64,000 nucleotides of DNA from contig CAVZFC010000038.1 of the NCBI GenBank assembly GCA_963774445.1, forward strand, positions 372,001 to 436,000, given 5' to 3'. A program made the translations under genes and the position numbers. The DNA comes from CAVUQH01 sp963774445 (GTDB lineage: Bacteria; Myxococcota_A; Polyangia; Haliangiales; Haliangiaceae). Shown here piece after piece: positions 21,410 to 33,412 of the stretch. The notes under the pieces were generated by a model that was not told the origin of the DNA, ran no database searches, and worked only from the letters and a program-made list of their open reading frames with translations. The stretch's first letter is position 1; the number at the start of each line of letters is the position of its first letter.

Positions 21410-22747
21410 ATGACAATGGGGCCGCTCTCGTTCGTCATGGCTGGTCAGCGCTCACTTCGCAAGATGATCCTCATCGGCGCCCTCGCGGGCGGCGCTATCG
21501 CCGCTGCGCGCGCGGGTAACAGCGCCATGCCGACAATGGCGGCCGCCGGCGGCTCGGCCCGGGCGCCCGCGGTCCCGGCCCCCGCGGCCGGCTCGGCGAC
21601 GACCACCGCGCCCCGAGGAGCCGGCGACAAAGAGTCGCCCGTGCGCGGCCCTGCCCCGACGCTCCTGCCCCACCACGTGCACGGGCCGATCGACCTGGCG
21701 GCCGCGCACAAGGTCGACGACCACTACGAGATCCAGAGCGGCGGCCAGACGGTCATCCTGACCCTGGACCCGGTGATGCAAGAGGCGGCCGAGAGCGTGC
21801 TCGCCCGCGCCCGGCCGCTGCAGGGCGCCATCGTCGTGATGCGCCCGGACGGCACCGTCCTGGCGCTCGCCGGCGCGAAGCACCCGGTGTCGGCCAAGGA
21901 TGGATCGCCCGACCCGACGCTGGCCACCCGCGCCTGGGCGCCGGCCGCATCGGTGTTCAAGCTGGTCACCGCCACCGCCCTGCTCGGCGGCGGACTCTCC
22001 CCCAACAAGAAGGTCTGCTACCACGGCGGGCTGCGCGGGATCGGCCCCGACAACCTGGTCGACAACCCGCGCCGCGATCGACGCTGCGACGACCTGGGCA
22101 CGGCCCTGGCCAAGTCGCAGAACGCAATCATCGCCAAGCTGGTGCACGACAACCTGAAGCCGGCCGAGCTGCGTGCGTGGGCCGAGAAGCTGGGCCTGGG
22201 CAAGGAGCCCGACTTCTGCGTGCACGCCGAGGCCTGCCCCTACGACATCCCCGACGCGCCGCTCGACTTCGCGCGGGTGGCGGCCGGCTTCTGGCGCACC
22301 GAGCTGTCGCCGCTGGGCGCCGCGCTGCTGGCCAACACCATGGCCACCGGCGGCATGACGGTCGAGCCGCGCATCGTCAACGCGCTGGTCGACGGCAGCG
22401 GCAACCGCCACGACGCCGTGACCCCGGCGCCCCACCGCGCTATCCCGGCCAAGGTCGCCCACGCCGTCGCCCACATGATGGTCGGCACCACCGAGCACGG
22501 CACCGCCCGCAAGGGGTTCCACGACCGCCACGGGCGCCCATTCATCGACGTACCCGTCGCCGGCAAGACCGGCACGCTCACGCGCGGCACCCCGTACATG
22601 CAGTACTCGTGGTTCGTCGGCTTCGCTCCGGCGGACAAACCGGACGTGGTGATCGCCGTGCTGCTGGGCAACCCGCCCAAGTGGCACCTCAAGGCCCACA
22701 CCGCGGCCCGCCTGGTGCTCCAGCGCGGCCTCGCGCACACCAAGTGA
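21410..22747 (+). CDS. penicillin-binding transpeptidase domain protein
   Basis: A 445-residue protein: membrane anchor or signal at about 17-35 (MILIGALAGGAIAAA), a disordered Ala/Pro linker to about 85, then a transpeptidase domain. The three penicillin-binding motifs are SVFK (catalytic Ser 181), SQN about 50 residues later and KTGT at 386-389. The usual PBP dimerisation domain of class B enzymes is missing or very short, so it resembles stand-alone transpeptidases in the periplasm. The ATG at 21410 follows a GGAGGGG site about 11 nt upstream. Cell-wall cross-linking or a beta-lactamase-like role are both possible. Confidence 0.85.
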   Translation: MTMGPLSFVMAGQRSLRKMILIGALAGGAIAAARAGNSAMPTMAAAGGSARAPAVPAPAAGSATTTAPRGAGDKESPVRGPAPTLLPHHVHGPIDLAAAHKVDDHYEIQSGGQTVILTLDPVMQEAAESVLARARPLQGAIVVMRPDGTVLALAGAKHPVSAKDGSPDPTLATRAWAPAASVFKLVTATALLGGGLSPNKKVCYHGGLRGIGPDNLVDNPRRDRRCDDLGTALAKSQNAIIAKLVHDNLKPAELRAWAEKLGLGKEPDFCVHAEACPYDIPDAPLDFARVAAGFWRTELSPLGAALLANTMATGGMTVEPRIVNALVDGSGNRHDAVTPAPHRAIPAKVAHAVAHMMVGTTEHGTARKGFHDRHGRPFIDVPVAGKTGTLTRGTPYMQYSWFVGFAPADKPDVVIAVLLGNPPKWHLKAHTAARLVLQRGLAHTK

Positions 22748-22829
22748 TCCGATCCTTGCCGCCTCGCGCGACGGCGATCACGACGAGCTCGGGAATCGCC
22801 GCGTCGCCGGAGCCCGTGAGAATATCTGA

Positions 22830-22835
22830 TAGAAT
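22830..22835 (+). promoter_or_regulatory. TAGAAT -10 box upstream of the barrel gene
   Basis: TGATAGAAT lies 24 nt before ATG 22860 in the 112-bp gap after the penicillin-binding gene. It gives a short 5-prime leader of about 17 nt. No clear -35 was found. Confidence 0.35.
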
Positions 22836-22859
22836 CGACGCGTCGAACCGGGAGCGCAC

Positions 22860-23969
22860 ATGTCTTCTTCGCCTCGTTATCTGCTGTCATTCGTCCTCTT
22901 CGCCGCGCTGATCGCCGGCGGAGCCACCACGGCCCGGGCCCAGCAGACTCCGCAGGAGAAAGCGGAGCAGCTGAACCAGGAAGGCCAGGCCCTGTTCAAG
23001 CAGCAGGACTTCACCGGGGCAGCGCAGAAGTTCAAGGAAGCGATCCTGTTCTCTCCGGAGGGCCGCTTCTACTTCAACCTCTGCTACACGCTGAACAAGG
23101 CCGGCGAGTACCGCGACGCCATCACGGCGTGCGAGAACGTCGAAAAGTACCAGGCGTCGAACCCGCTCATCGAGAAGGCCAATGCCCTGCTCGAGGCGCT
23201 GCGCGAGCACGTCAAGAACACCAACCAGGATCCCAACTACGTCCCGCCGGCGGGCGACGGCGGCAGCGGCGACGGCGGCGGTAGCGGCGACGGCGGCAGC
23301 GGCGACAGCGGCAGCGGCGACGGCGGCAACGGCGACGCGGCCCCCCCGCCCCCGGCTCCCGGCGGCGTGGTCGAGAAGCCCGCGCCCCCGCCCATCGGTC
23401 ACTACAAGTGGGCCGCCGGCGCCGAGCTCGGCGTGGTCCGGACCACGGTCGGCGACGGCAACCTGTACGCGCGCAGCGCCGGGATGTTCCGCGGTCACGC
23501 CGACTTCATCCTGTCCGAAAACCACCACTTCGGCCTGCAGGCGTTCCTCCAGGTCACGCCGGTCTCGGCCAACGCGGACAGCACCGACAACTACAACATG
23601 AGCATCGTCAACCTCGGCGGCGCGCTGTACCAGCACCACCGGATCAGCGACCGGCTGTGGTGGCACTGGCTGGGCGGCCTCGAGCTTTCGCTGATCAACC
23701 CCGACCAGACCTTTGGCTCGGATGCCATCGCCACCTTCGGCGGCCGCGCCCAGGGCGGCATCAGCTATCTCCTCGGCAATCGCGGCCAGCACGTGCTGAG
23801 CGCCAACGTCAACTTCAACCTGTATCTGCCCGGCGCCGGCGGCACCTCTGGCCTCCAGCCCGCCGATTACGGCCTGGATTCGGCTGGCTCGACCTTCGGT
23901 CTCAACTTCGGCTACACCCTGCGCTTCGACCAGCCGTTCGGCAGCGCGCCGGTCTTCACCCTCGAATAA
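22860..23969 (+). CDS. TPR plus outer-membrane beta-barrel candidate
   Basis: A 369-residue exported protein. The signal peptide covers about 1-27 (LLSFVLFAALIAGGATTARA), a TPR-like region about 30-120 (GQALFKQQDFTGAAQKFKEA, YTLNKAGEYRDAITACENV), then a Gly/Asp/Ser tract (about 130-165) and a Pro-rich hinge. The C-terminal 190 residues alternate aromatic and polar residues (YKWAAGAELGVVRTTVGDG, HHRISDRLWWHWLGGLELS) and end in FTLE, consistent with an eight-strand-type barrel. It probably spans the outer membrane with a periplasmic TPR platform. Function unknown. Confidence 0.65.
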   Translation: MSSSPRYLLSFVLFAALIAGGATTARAQQTPQEKAEQLNQEGQALFKQQDFTGAAQKFKEAILFSPEGRFYFNLCYTLNKAGEYRDAITACENVEKYQASNPLIEKANALLEALREHVKNTNQDPNYVPPAGDGGSGDGGGSGDGGSGDSGSGDGGNGDAAPPPPAPGGVVEKPAPPPIGHYKWAAGAELGVVRTTVGDGNLYARSAGMFRGHADFILSENHHFGLQAFLQVTPVSANADSTDNYNMSIVNLGGALYQHHRISDRLWWHWLGGLELSLINPDQTFGSDAIATFGGRAQGGISYLLGNRGQHVLSANVNFNLYLPGAGGTSGLQPADYGLDSAGSTFGLNFGYTLRFDQPFGSAPVFTLE

Positions 23970-23987
23970 ACGCCGGCTGCGGACGCT

Positions 23988-24084
23988 TCTGCCGGCGAGC
24001 CTTGCCCGTACCTCCTCGCTCGTTCGGTTGCGTACTGATGATGTACGCGCCCTCGCTCGCTGCGGGGGTGCGGGCAAATCTCAC
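23988..24084. repeat. imperfect palindromic element between convergent genes
   Basis: GCCGGCGAGCCTTGCCCG near 23992 pairs imperfectly with CGGGCAAATCTCACTCGGC near 24072, and the inner segments TACCTCCTCGCTCG...GCGTAC and GTACGCGCCCTCGCTCGCTGCGGGGGT pair around a TGATGAT loop. The whole 97-bp unit can fold as one long hairpin. It fills the gap between two convergent genes. It looks like an intergenic repeat (REP/BIME-like) and may serve as a bidirectional terminator; I saw no second copy in the window. Confidence 0.5.
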
Positions 24085-24120
24085 TCGGCAGCGGCGCCCT
24101 CGCTACGGCGTTTGCGCTGG

Positions 24121-25005
24121 TTAGTTCTTGGGTTCGGCGGCGTGGGCTAGTTGTGCTGACTTGCGTCGCGCGGCGACGGCCCACGGGCTCTTCGGCTGAC
24201 TGGTCGCGAACTTGTCGTACTCGGTGCGCGCCTCGGCGTAGCGACCAAGCTGCTCGAGTGACCGCGCCAGCTGAAAGCGCGCGTCAGTGAGACCGGCGTC
24301 CTCGGCGCCGCCGGCGAGCGCGAGCTCGAGCTGGTGCGCGGCCTCTTCGTACTCGCCCTTCTTGGCCAGCGCCGCGCCCAGGTAGTAACGCATCTGCGCG
24401 GCGCGGGAGCCCTCGCCCTGGTACGCCAGACCACGACGCAGCTCGCTGACCGCGCGGTCGTTGTCGCCCTTGCGGAAGGCGTCGATGCCGGTCAGGTATC
24501 CGGCGTCGACGATCTCGCCGCGCTCCTTGTCGACCGTGTCGGCGAACAGCTCGCGCTCGGTCGGCGTCAGCGGCTCGCGCTCGATCTCCGGATGCTCGGC
24601 GATCGCCTCGCCCGGATCGCTCTTGACCAACTTGTAGAACGCGTAGGCCTTCTTGGCCGCCTCGTCGCGCGCGCCCAGCTCGCCGCGCAGGCGCGACACC
24701 CGATGGCGCGCCGCGTCGCGCTCGGCCACTGCGTCGTTGCGCTCCCGAACCATGTGCCCGGTCCGCGTGCGGTAGAGGGCAACGAACCCCCCACCCATGA
24801 GCACGGTGAACAACACGTAAGCGACGAACGAGTTGAGATGCTGGCGCCGATCGCTGTGCCGCTGGCGGGAAACGACTTCCGCCACCGAGTCGGCCAGGCT
24901 GGAGACCGAGCTCTGCGCCTTGCGCACCAGCAGCGCCTGCTCGTCGACGCGGCGCCCGAGCTCGGCAATCTGTTCCTGCAGCTCGTTGAAATCGCGGTCG
25001 TTCAC
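24121..25005 (-). CDS. membrane-anchored coiled-coil/TPR protein
   Basis: A 294-residue protein: a coiled coil at about 1-52 (LQEQIAELGRRVDEQALLV), one membrane span at about 58-78 (LNSFVAYVLFTVLMGGGFVAL), a second coiled coil (RERNDAVAERDAARHRVSRLR), and C-terminal TPRs (AFRKGDNDRAVSELRRGLAY, AALAKKGEYEEAAHQLELAL, QLARSLEQLGRYAEARTEYD). The layout resembles YbgF/CpoB-like envelope scaffolds but without a signal peptide. It is probably a protein-assembly platform at the inner membrane. It stands alone and diverges from the AMP-ligase-like gene. Confidence 0.7.
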   Translation of the reverse strand: MNDRDFNELQEQIAELGRRVDEQALLVRKAQSSVSSLADSVAEVVSRQRHSDRRQHLNSFVAYVLFTVLMGGGFVALYRTRTGHMVRERNDAVAERDAARHRVSRLRGELGARDEAAKKAYAFYKLVKSDPGEAIAEHPEIEREPLTPTERELFADTVDKERGEIVDAGYLTGIDAFRKGDNDRAVSELRRGLAYQGEGSRAAQMRYYLGAALAKKGEYEEAAHQLELALAGGAEDAGLTDARFQLARSLEQLGRYAEARTEYDKFATSQPKSPWAVAARRKSAQLAHAAEPKN

Positions 25006-25163
25006 GGAGCGCCGATTATCGCCGCCCAGCGGAGGGGATCAACCCGTGTTTCCCCGGACAAGGCCCGCGCTTTCCGTCTTGTGGCCGCGCTGGCCCACTG
25101 GTACAGTGCCGGCGCTCGGATCACGCCGTTTTTCGGCCTCTCATACCTCCCCGCCTCCTGACA

Positions 25164-26669
<1,506 letters not shown>

Positions 26670-26705
26670 CGCCCCACCGCCGCGCGAGGGCGTAGCTGCG
26701 GGTGG

Positions 26706-27482
26706 CTAGTCGCCGGTGAACGTGGGTGGGCGCTTCTGCAGGAAGGCCATGACGCCCTCCATGAAGTCGCGGCTGCCCAGGCACTCGAGCTGACCCTCCA
26801 GCTCGCGCTCGAGCGCCGCGTCGAGATCGCCCTCGAGCGAGGCGTAGGCCAGCTGCTTGATCCGGGCGACGGCGATGGGCGGGCCCGCGGCCAGACGGCG
26901 GGCAAGCTCCCAGGTGCGTTCGACCAGCTCGGCTGCCGGATAGAGGCGCGTGCCCAGGCCGATGCGCAACGCCTCCTCGGCACCGATCGGATCGCCGGTC
27001 AGCATCAGATCGAGCGCGCGCCCCAGGCCGACGAGGCGGGTCAGGGTGAAGGTGCCGCCGCCGTCCGGGATCAGGCCGCGCTTGACGAACACCTCGCCCA
27101 GCGTGGCGCGGTCCGACAGCACGCGCAGGTCGCAGGCGAGCGCCATGTCGCAGCCGAAGCCGACAGCGGTGCCGTCGATGGCGGCGATGCTCGGCACCGG
27201 CAGGGCACGGATGGCGCGGATGAGGCCGTGGAAGTAGGTGCGCATCCGCTCGGCGTTGGCCGCCGGCGTCTGCGGCCCCTCGCGCATGGCCACCTTGAGA
27301 TCCAGCCCCGAGCAGAAACTGCCGCCGGCGCCAGTCAGCACCACCACCCGGGCGTCACCCAGGCTGGTGAGCGCGTCGATGATGGTCTGGTTGACCTCGA
27401 TCGTCAGCCCGTTCTTCGACTCGGGTCGATTCAGCTCGATCCAGCGGACTCGATCGCGGTCCTCGATGCGCACGTCGCTCAT
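26706..27482 (-). CDS. enoyl-CoA hydratase/isomerase family protein
   Basis: A 258-residue crotonase-fold protein of standard length. The oxyanion-hole segments are LTGAGGSFCSGLDLK and AIDGTAVGFGCDMALACDLRV, and the acidic residue region is LGEVFVKRGLIPDGGGTFTL. Crotonases act on acyl-CoA thioesters, for example hydrating enoyl-CoA in beta-oxidation. One Glu is visible in GEVFVKRGL; the canonical second Glu appears as Asp in PDGGG, so hydratase versus isomerase cannot be decided. It lies tail-to-tail with the AMP-ligase-like gene, hinting at fatty acid metabolism. Confidence 0.88.
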   Translation of the reverse strand: MSDVRIEDRDRVRWIELNRPESKNGLTIEVNQTIIDALTSLGDARVVVLTGAGGSFCSGLDLKVAMREGPQTPAANAERMRTYFHGLIRAIRALPVPSIAAIDGTAVGFGCDMALACDLRVLSDRATLGEVFVKRGLIPDGGGTFTLTRLVGLGRALDLMLTGDPIGAEEALRIGLGTRLYPAAELVERTWELARRLAAGPPIAVARIKQLAYASLEGDLDAALERELEGQLECLGSRDFMEGVMAFLQKRPPTFTGD

Positions 27483-27582
27483 GGCTCGTCTTCCTGTTCC
27501 TGGTCCGGAGGCTCCGGTACGGGAGATTCTGCCACATCGAGCGGGCTCGGCGCGGGTGATCCAACGGCGGACCGGCTCGCGG

Positions 27583-27888
27583 CTACGGCAGGACTTCGGC
27601 CAGGTCGACCTTCACCCGCTCGTGCTGGCCGGCGGTGACGTTGACCTCGAGGTACTGGGTGAAGTAGTCGTCGTGGCGGATTTCGATCCGGTGCGGGCCG
27701 GGCTTGACGCGCAGGCCGCGGCCGAGGGCGCCGGGGTAGAAGGTGCCGTCGAGCCAGACTTCGGCGTCGCGGACGGGGGAGTCGAACTCGATGAGCGCGG
27801 TCGTCTCGGCGGCGGGGTGTTGCTGGCCGCCGCAGGCGGCGAGGCCGAGAACCATGGTCAGCAGGAGCGCGGGAATCAGCGCGCGCAT
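27583..27888 (-). CDS. small PEGA-like lipoprotein
   Basis: A 101-residue lipoprotein with signal LLLTMVLGLAAC and a compact mature domain (ALIEFDSPVRDAEVWLDGTF, GLRVKPGPHRIEIRHDDYFT) like PEGA surface domains: a beta-rich module with a Gly-Xaa-His-Arg-Ile core. Its ATG at 27888 overlaps the upstream stop (TGATG), so it is the last gene of a coupled three-gene operon with the FlgT-like and FlgP-like genes. It may be a peripheral component of the same envelope structure. Confidence 0.75.
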   Translation of the reverse strand: MRALIPALLLTMVLGLAACGGQQHPAAETTALIEFDSPVRDAEVWLDGTFYPGALGRGLRVKPGPHRIEIRHDDYFTQYLEVNVTAGQHERVKVDLAEVLP

Positions 27889-29066
27889 CAGTCGAGGCCT
27901 CCGCCGTCGCCGTCGATCTCGACCTCGACGCGGTCGCCGCGGGCCGACACGGTGGCGGTGCCGAGCGGCAGGGTGAGGCCGCTGAGCTGGTGGGCGACCT
28001 GGTCGGCGCTCAGCGGGGTCTCGGCCGACAGCACGACCTCGCCGGGGTGGATGGCGAACAGGACCGCCGAGCGGGCGCCGGGGATAGCGCGCAGGCGGGA
28101 GAGGACGGCCTCGACGGTGCTCCAGTGGGCGGCGCCGCGGACGACGACGGCGCGGCCGGAGCCGAGCGACGGGCCGGCGGCCGGCCAGTGGCGGGCCATC
28201 TTGACGCCGGCGGTCTCGGCGATGCGGCGGGCGACGGCTTCGAGCGCGTGGGCGAGCGCGGCGTTGACGGTGTCGCCGGCGGCGGCGGCATCGATGGTGG
28301 TCGACACGACGATGCCGCCCTCGCGGGTGGCGAGGACGCGGACGGCGGCGCGGGCGACGGCGCCCTCGAGCTGGGTGGCGCGAATGCGACCCTCGGGCTT
28401 GGCCTGGGCGCCGACGATGACGACCGCCCCGGCACCGACAGCGGAGCCGAGCTGGCGCGCCGCCTGGTCGTCCATCGGCAGGGCGCCGCCACTGCCGATC
28501 TGGGTTGGTGCGGGTTGGCCGGTCGCGGGCACCAGGTCGAAGCCGAGCGCGCCGAGCTGCGACGCGAGGGTGCGTCCGACGGGGCCGCCGTCGCCGCCGC
28601 GGGTGCCGAAGCTGAGGTCGACGGCGTCGCCGCGACGGGCCTGGACGAGCAGGACCACGCGCGGGCGGCCGCTGCTCGCCGGCTGCGCCGGGCCGCGGGC
28701 GCGCAGGCCGAGCTCGGCGATGCGCGCGCGCAGCTCGTCGGTCTTGACGCGAGCCTCGACCTTCACGATCAGGCGACCTTCGACGCGACTGGAGTCGACC
28801 ACGCTGTACGAGGCGACGAACAGCCGGGCGCGGCGGACGATCTTCTCCTCCAGTGCGCCGCGGTTGCGCGCGAGCTCGGTGCGGGTCAGCTCGACGGCCA
28901 GCGCCTGGCGAACGACGTCGGCGAACGCCTGATCGAGCGCCTGCTGGCGGGCGTTGGCGCCATCGGCTGCCTCGCCGCGGGCGCGGAAAGCCGGCGCGCT
29001 CTGCGCGTGCGCCGTGCCGGCCACGAGCGCCACGGCAACCAGGGCAATGCACAGGGCTCTACTCAT
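27888..29066 (-). CDS. secreted protein with FlgT-like N-terminal domain
   Basis: A 392-residue exported protein: signal peptide about 1-21 (CIALVAVALVAGTAHA), then NARQQALDQAFADVVRQALA, GALEEKIVRRARLFVASYSV and RLIVKVEARVKTDELRARI, the pattern of the FlgT N-terminal domain that helps form the H-ring of polar flagella in Vibrio. The central and C-terminal parts (PRVVLLVQARRGDAVDLSFG, GAVVIVGAQAKPEGRIR) have the alternating strands of CsgG/FlgT-like middle domains. No other flagellar genes are in the window. Its ATG overlaps the stop of the preceding gene (ATGA). Confidence 0.65.
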   Translation of the reverse strand: MSRALCIALVAVALVAGTAHAQSAPAFRARGEAADGANARQQALDQAFADVVRQALAVELTRTELARNRGALEEKIVRRARLFVASYSVVDSSRVEGRLIVKVEARVKTDELRARIAELGLRARGPAQPASSGRPRVVLLVQARRGDAVDLSFGTRGGDGGPVGRTLASQLGALGFDLVPATGQPAPTQIGSGGALPMDDQAARQLGSAVGAGAVVIVGAQAKPEGRIRATQLEGAVARAAVRVLATREGGIVVSTTIDAAAAGDTVNAALAHALEAVARRIAETAGVKMARHWPAAGPSLGSGRAVVVRGAAHWSTVEAVLSRLRAIPGARSAVLFAIHPGEVVLSAETPLSADQVAHQLSGLTLPLGTATVSARGDRVEVEIDGDGGGLD

Positions 29067-29835
29067 CGCTTCACCGGTAGCAGAACCACGACCAGCGCGC
29101 CAGCCCTGCGCAGGCGGGCGACGTCGGCGCCGTCGGCCAGGGCCAGGGTCTCGCCGTCGCGGGAGGTGGCGCGCGCCTCTTCGACGCGCTCGCCCAGGCG
29201 GACGTCTGCGCGAGCGGCGGCGGCGTCGCGGTAGAAGATGGTGGGACCCGCGTAGCGCTCGCCGCCGGCGGACAGCGAGAGCCCCAGCACCGGCCCGTCG
29301 AGCGCCTTGCGGGCGTCGACCAGCACCGCGGTCGGCCCGTCCGGCTCCGGCGGCGGCGCCGGAGCGCCGGCGACCGCCAGCCTGACCGCTTCGAGCGGCA
29401 GCTCCTCGGCCACCACCACCGAACCGTCGGTGCCGTAGTCGGCGTGGGCGAGGCGCGTCTGATCGAGGGCGGCCTCGAGCCGGGCAGTGGCGGCGGCGTC
29501 GTTGCCGGTGGCCGCTTCGACCGCGCGGCCATCGGCCAGCACCAGCCCGGCGGCGGTGTGGACGAGGAGCTCGCGAGCGGTCGCCCGCGCCGTGCGCTCG
29601 GCGCCCACTCGGGCCACCGCCGCCGACGGCGCCCGCAGGTCGCCGGCCGAGGCGCCGCGCGCGCGCGCCACGCCCAGGCTCCAGTCGATGGTCACTTCGC
29701 CGCGGGCCTCGATCACGTGGCCGCCGGACGGACCGGCCCACGCCGGCGTGGCCGGCGCGAGGAGCAGGAGAGTGAGCAGGCTGGCGGTGCGCACGAACAC
29801 GGACAGACGTAGGGACAACGCGGAGGGGCCTCCGG

Positions 29836-29845
<10 letters not shown>
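29063..29845 (-). CDS. secreted FlgP/LPP20-like protein
   Basis: A 260-residue exported protein, signal about 18-38 (TASLLTLLLLAPATPAWA). The mature N-terminus HVIEARGEVTIDWSLGVARA...AVARVGAERTARATARELLV resembles LPP20/FlgP-like proteins but the lipobox Cys is absent. The GTG at 29845 overlaps the guaA stop by 10 nt. A TTG at 29818, 10 nt after a GGAGG site, is an equally good start and avoids the overlap. It is the first gene of a three-gene run in which each gene overlaps the next. Confidence 0.6.
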
Positions 29846-31401
<1,556 letters not shown>

Positions 31402-31412
31402 GGTCCGCCGGG

Positions 31413-31486
31413 ACCATACCAAACCGCCCCGACGGAGCGATGGGCGCGCGCCCCCGTTGCCGGGGCCGGCCGAATTCCCGTATGGT
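31413..31486. promoter_or_regulatory. divergent TATGGT boxes of guaA and the antiporter gene
   Basis: On the minus strand TATGGT at 31418-31413 ends 11 nt before guaA. On the plus strand TATGGT at 31481-31486 ends 9 nt before ATG 31496, with TTGCCG at 31457-31462 as a possible -35 (18-bp spacer). Both genes would have near-leaderless messages from a shared intergenic region of 94 bp. Confidence 0.45.
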
Positions 31487-31495
31487 CCCGCGTCG

Positions 31496-33412
31496 ATGGC
31501 GTGGATGGTCCTGGCATTTGCGGCGCTGTGCGCGGCCGACGCCCCGGTCTCGAAGCTCGAGGTCAGCAACCCGGCTGGCTACGAGGTCGGCGACCTGCCC
31601 GTACACCTGCGCATCGAGGCGCTCGGTCCCGATGGCAAGCGGGCCGAGGGCTTCTGCGGCACGGCCAAGGTCGACGGCCTGCTGCAGGTGCAGGGCCGCG
31701 ATCGAATTCCGCTCACCCAGACCCCGCCGTTCGAGAACGGCCTCGTCGAGCTGAACAAGGTGGTGCTGGAAGACAGCGCCATGGACGTCACCCACGGCGA
31801 GGCCCGCGGCGGCTGGTCCCCGGAACGCCACATCCCTGGCTTCTTCTCGATCTTGCCGCCGCTGTTCGCCATCTTGCTGGCGCTGATCTTTCGCCAGGCG
31901 CTGATCGCGCTGTTCGCCGGCGTGTGGATGGGCGCGCTGTTCGTCCACGGCTACCACCCGTTCACCGCGCTGTTGCGCAGCTTCGACACCTACTTACCCG
32001 CGACCATCGCCAGCAACAGCAGCGCGTCGATCTTGTTGTTCACCATGGCGCTGGGCGGCATGGTCGGCATCATCAGCGCCAGCGGCGCCAGCAACGCGCT
32101 GGTCGACATCATCGCCAAGCGCGCGCACAGCCGGCGGGCCGGCATGCTGACCGCCTGGGCCGCCGGCATCGTGGTCTTCTTCGACGACTACGCCAACTGC
32201 CTCTTGGTCGGCAACACCGTGCGCCCGTTCACCGACCGGCTGCGGGTGTCGCGCGAGAAGCTGGCCTACATCGTCGACTCGACCGCCGCGCCGGTGACGA
32301 CCATCGCCTTGGTGTCAACCTGGATCGGCTACCAGGCGGGCCTGTTCGACAACGTCGACGAGCTGGGCAAGGGCCACGGCTACAGCCACTTCCTGTCCGC
32401 CCTGCCCTACTCGTTCTACTCCTTCTTCACCATCTTCTTCGTCTTCCTCATCGCCTGGTCGCGGCGCGACTTCGGGCCGATGCTCGAGGCCGAACGGCGC
32501 GCCTTCCACGACGGCCACCTGGTCCGCCCCGGTGGTCAGCCGCTGATGGACCGCGAGCTGACCGAGATGGCCGAGAACAGCCGGCGCGAGGGCGCCCACT
32601 GGCTGGGCGCGGCCGTGCCGGTGGCGTCGGTCATCCTCATCACCATCATCGGGTTGTACATGAGCGGCTCGAGCAGCCCCGACCTGCCCGACGGCGCCGG
32701 CCTGCGCGAGATCTTCGCCAGCGCCGACTCCTACGCGGTGCTTCTGTGGGCGTCTTTCGGCGGCTGCATCATCGCCGCGACCATCAGCCTGATCCGGCGC
32801 GACCTGACCTTCAACCAGACGATGGAGAGCTGGATCGCCGGGGTCAAGTCGATGGTCATGGCGGCGCTGATCCTGGTTCTGGCCTGGGCCCTGGGGGCGA
32901 TGTGCAAGGACTCTCTCCTCACCGGTGACTGGGTCATCAGCACGGTGTCGCCGTCGCCGCACTTCCTGCCGGTCATCACCTTCACGGTCTCGGCGATCAT
33001 CGCGCTGGCTACCGGCAGCTCGTTCTCGACCATGGCCATCGTCATCCCGATCGCGGCGCCGATGGCCTGGCAACTGACCGGCGACGCCGGTCTCAGCCCG
33101 CACGTAATCGAGTCGATCCGCTACGCCACCCTGGCCGCGGTGCTGTCGGGCTCGGTCTTCGGCGACCACTGCTCGCCGATCTCGGACACGACCATCATGT
33201 CGTCGATGGCGTCGGCCTCCGACCACGTCGACCACGTGCGCACGCAGATGCCGTACGCGCTGTTCTGCGCCGGGACGGCGGGCATCGTCGGCTTCCTGCC
33301 CGCCGGCTGGGGCATCTCGCCACTGATCACCGTGCCGATCGGCATCCTCGTCTGCGTCGCCGCCGTGTACGGAATGGGCCGCCCCGTCGAGGCCCCGCCC
33401 GTCGTCCGATGA
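31496..33412 (+). CDS. NhaC-type Na+/H+ antiporter with N-terminal exported domain
   Basis: A 638-residue protein. An N-terminal signal or span (MAWMVLAFAALCAADA) leads to an extracytoplasmic region of about 85 residues (LEVSNPAGYEVGDLPVHLRI), then about eleven spans typical of NhaC-family antiporters. Characteristic stretches include IVVFFDDYANCLLVGNTVRPFTD, STAAPVTTIALVSTWIGYQ, ALATGSSFSTMAIVIPI and GSVFGDHCSPISDTTIMSS. The start at ATG 31496 is supported by TATGGT 9 nt upstream. It overlaps the ABC-F gene by four bases (ATGA). The extra N-terminal domain is unusual for the family. Confidence 0.85.
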   Translation: MAWMVLAFAALCAADAPVSKLEVSNPAGYEVGDLPVHLRIEALGPDGKRAEGFCGTAKVDGLLQVQGRDRIPLTQTPPFENGLVELNKVVLEDSAMDVTHGEARGGWSPERHIPGFFSILPPLFAILLALIFRQALIALFAGVWMGALFVHGYHPFTALLRSFDTYLPATIASNSSASILLFTMALGGMVGIISASGASNALVDIIAKRAHSRRAGMLTAWAAGIVVFFDDYANCLLVGNTVRPFTDRLRVSREKLAYIVDSTAAPVTTIALVSTWIGYQAGLFDNVDELGKGHGYSHFLSALPYSFYSFFTIFFVFLIAWSRRDFGPMLEAERRAFHDGHLVRPGGQPLMDRELTEMAENSRREGAHWLGAAVPVASVILITIIGLYMSGSSSPDLPDGAGLREIFASADSYAVLLWASFGGCIIAATISLIRRDLTFNQTMESWIAGVKSMVMAALILVLAWALGAMCKDSLLTGDWVISTVSPSPHFLPVITFTVSAIIALATGSSFSTMAIVIPIAAPMAWQLTGDAGLSPHVIESIRYATLAAVLSGSVFGDHCSPISDTTIMSSMASASDHVDHVRTQMPYALFCAGTAGIVGFLPAGWGISPLITVPIGILVCVAAVYGMGRPVEAPPVVR

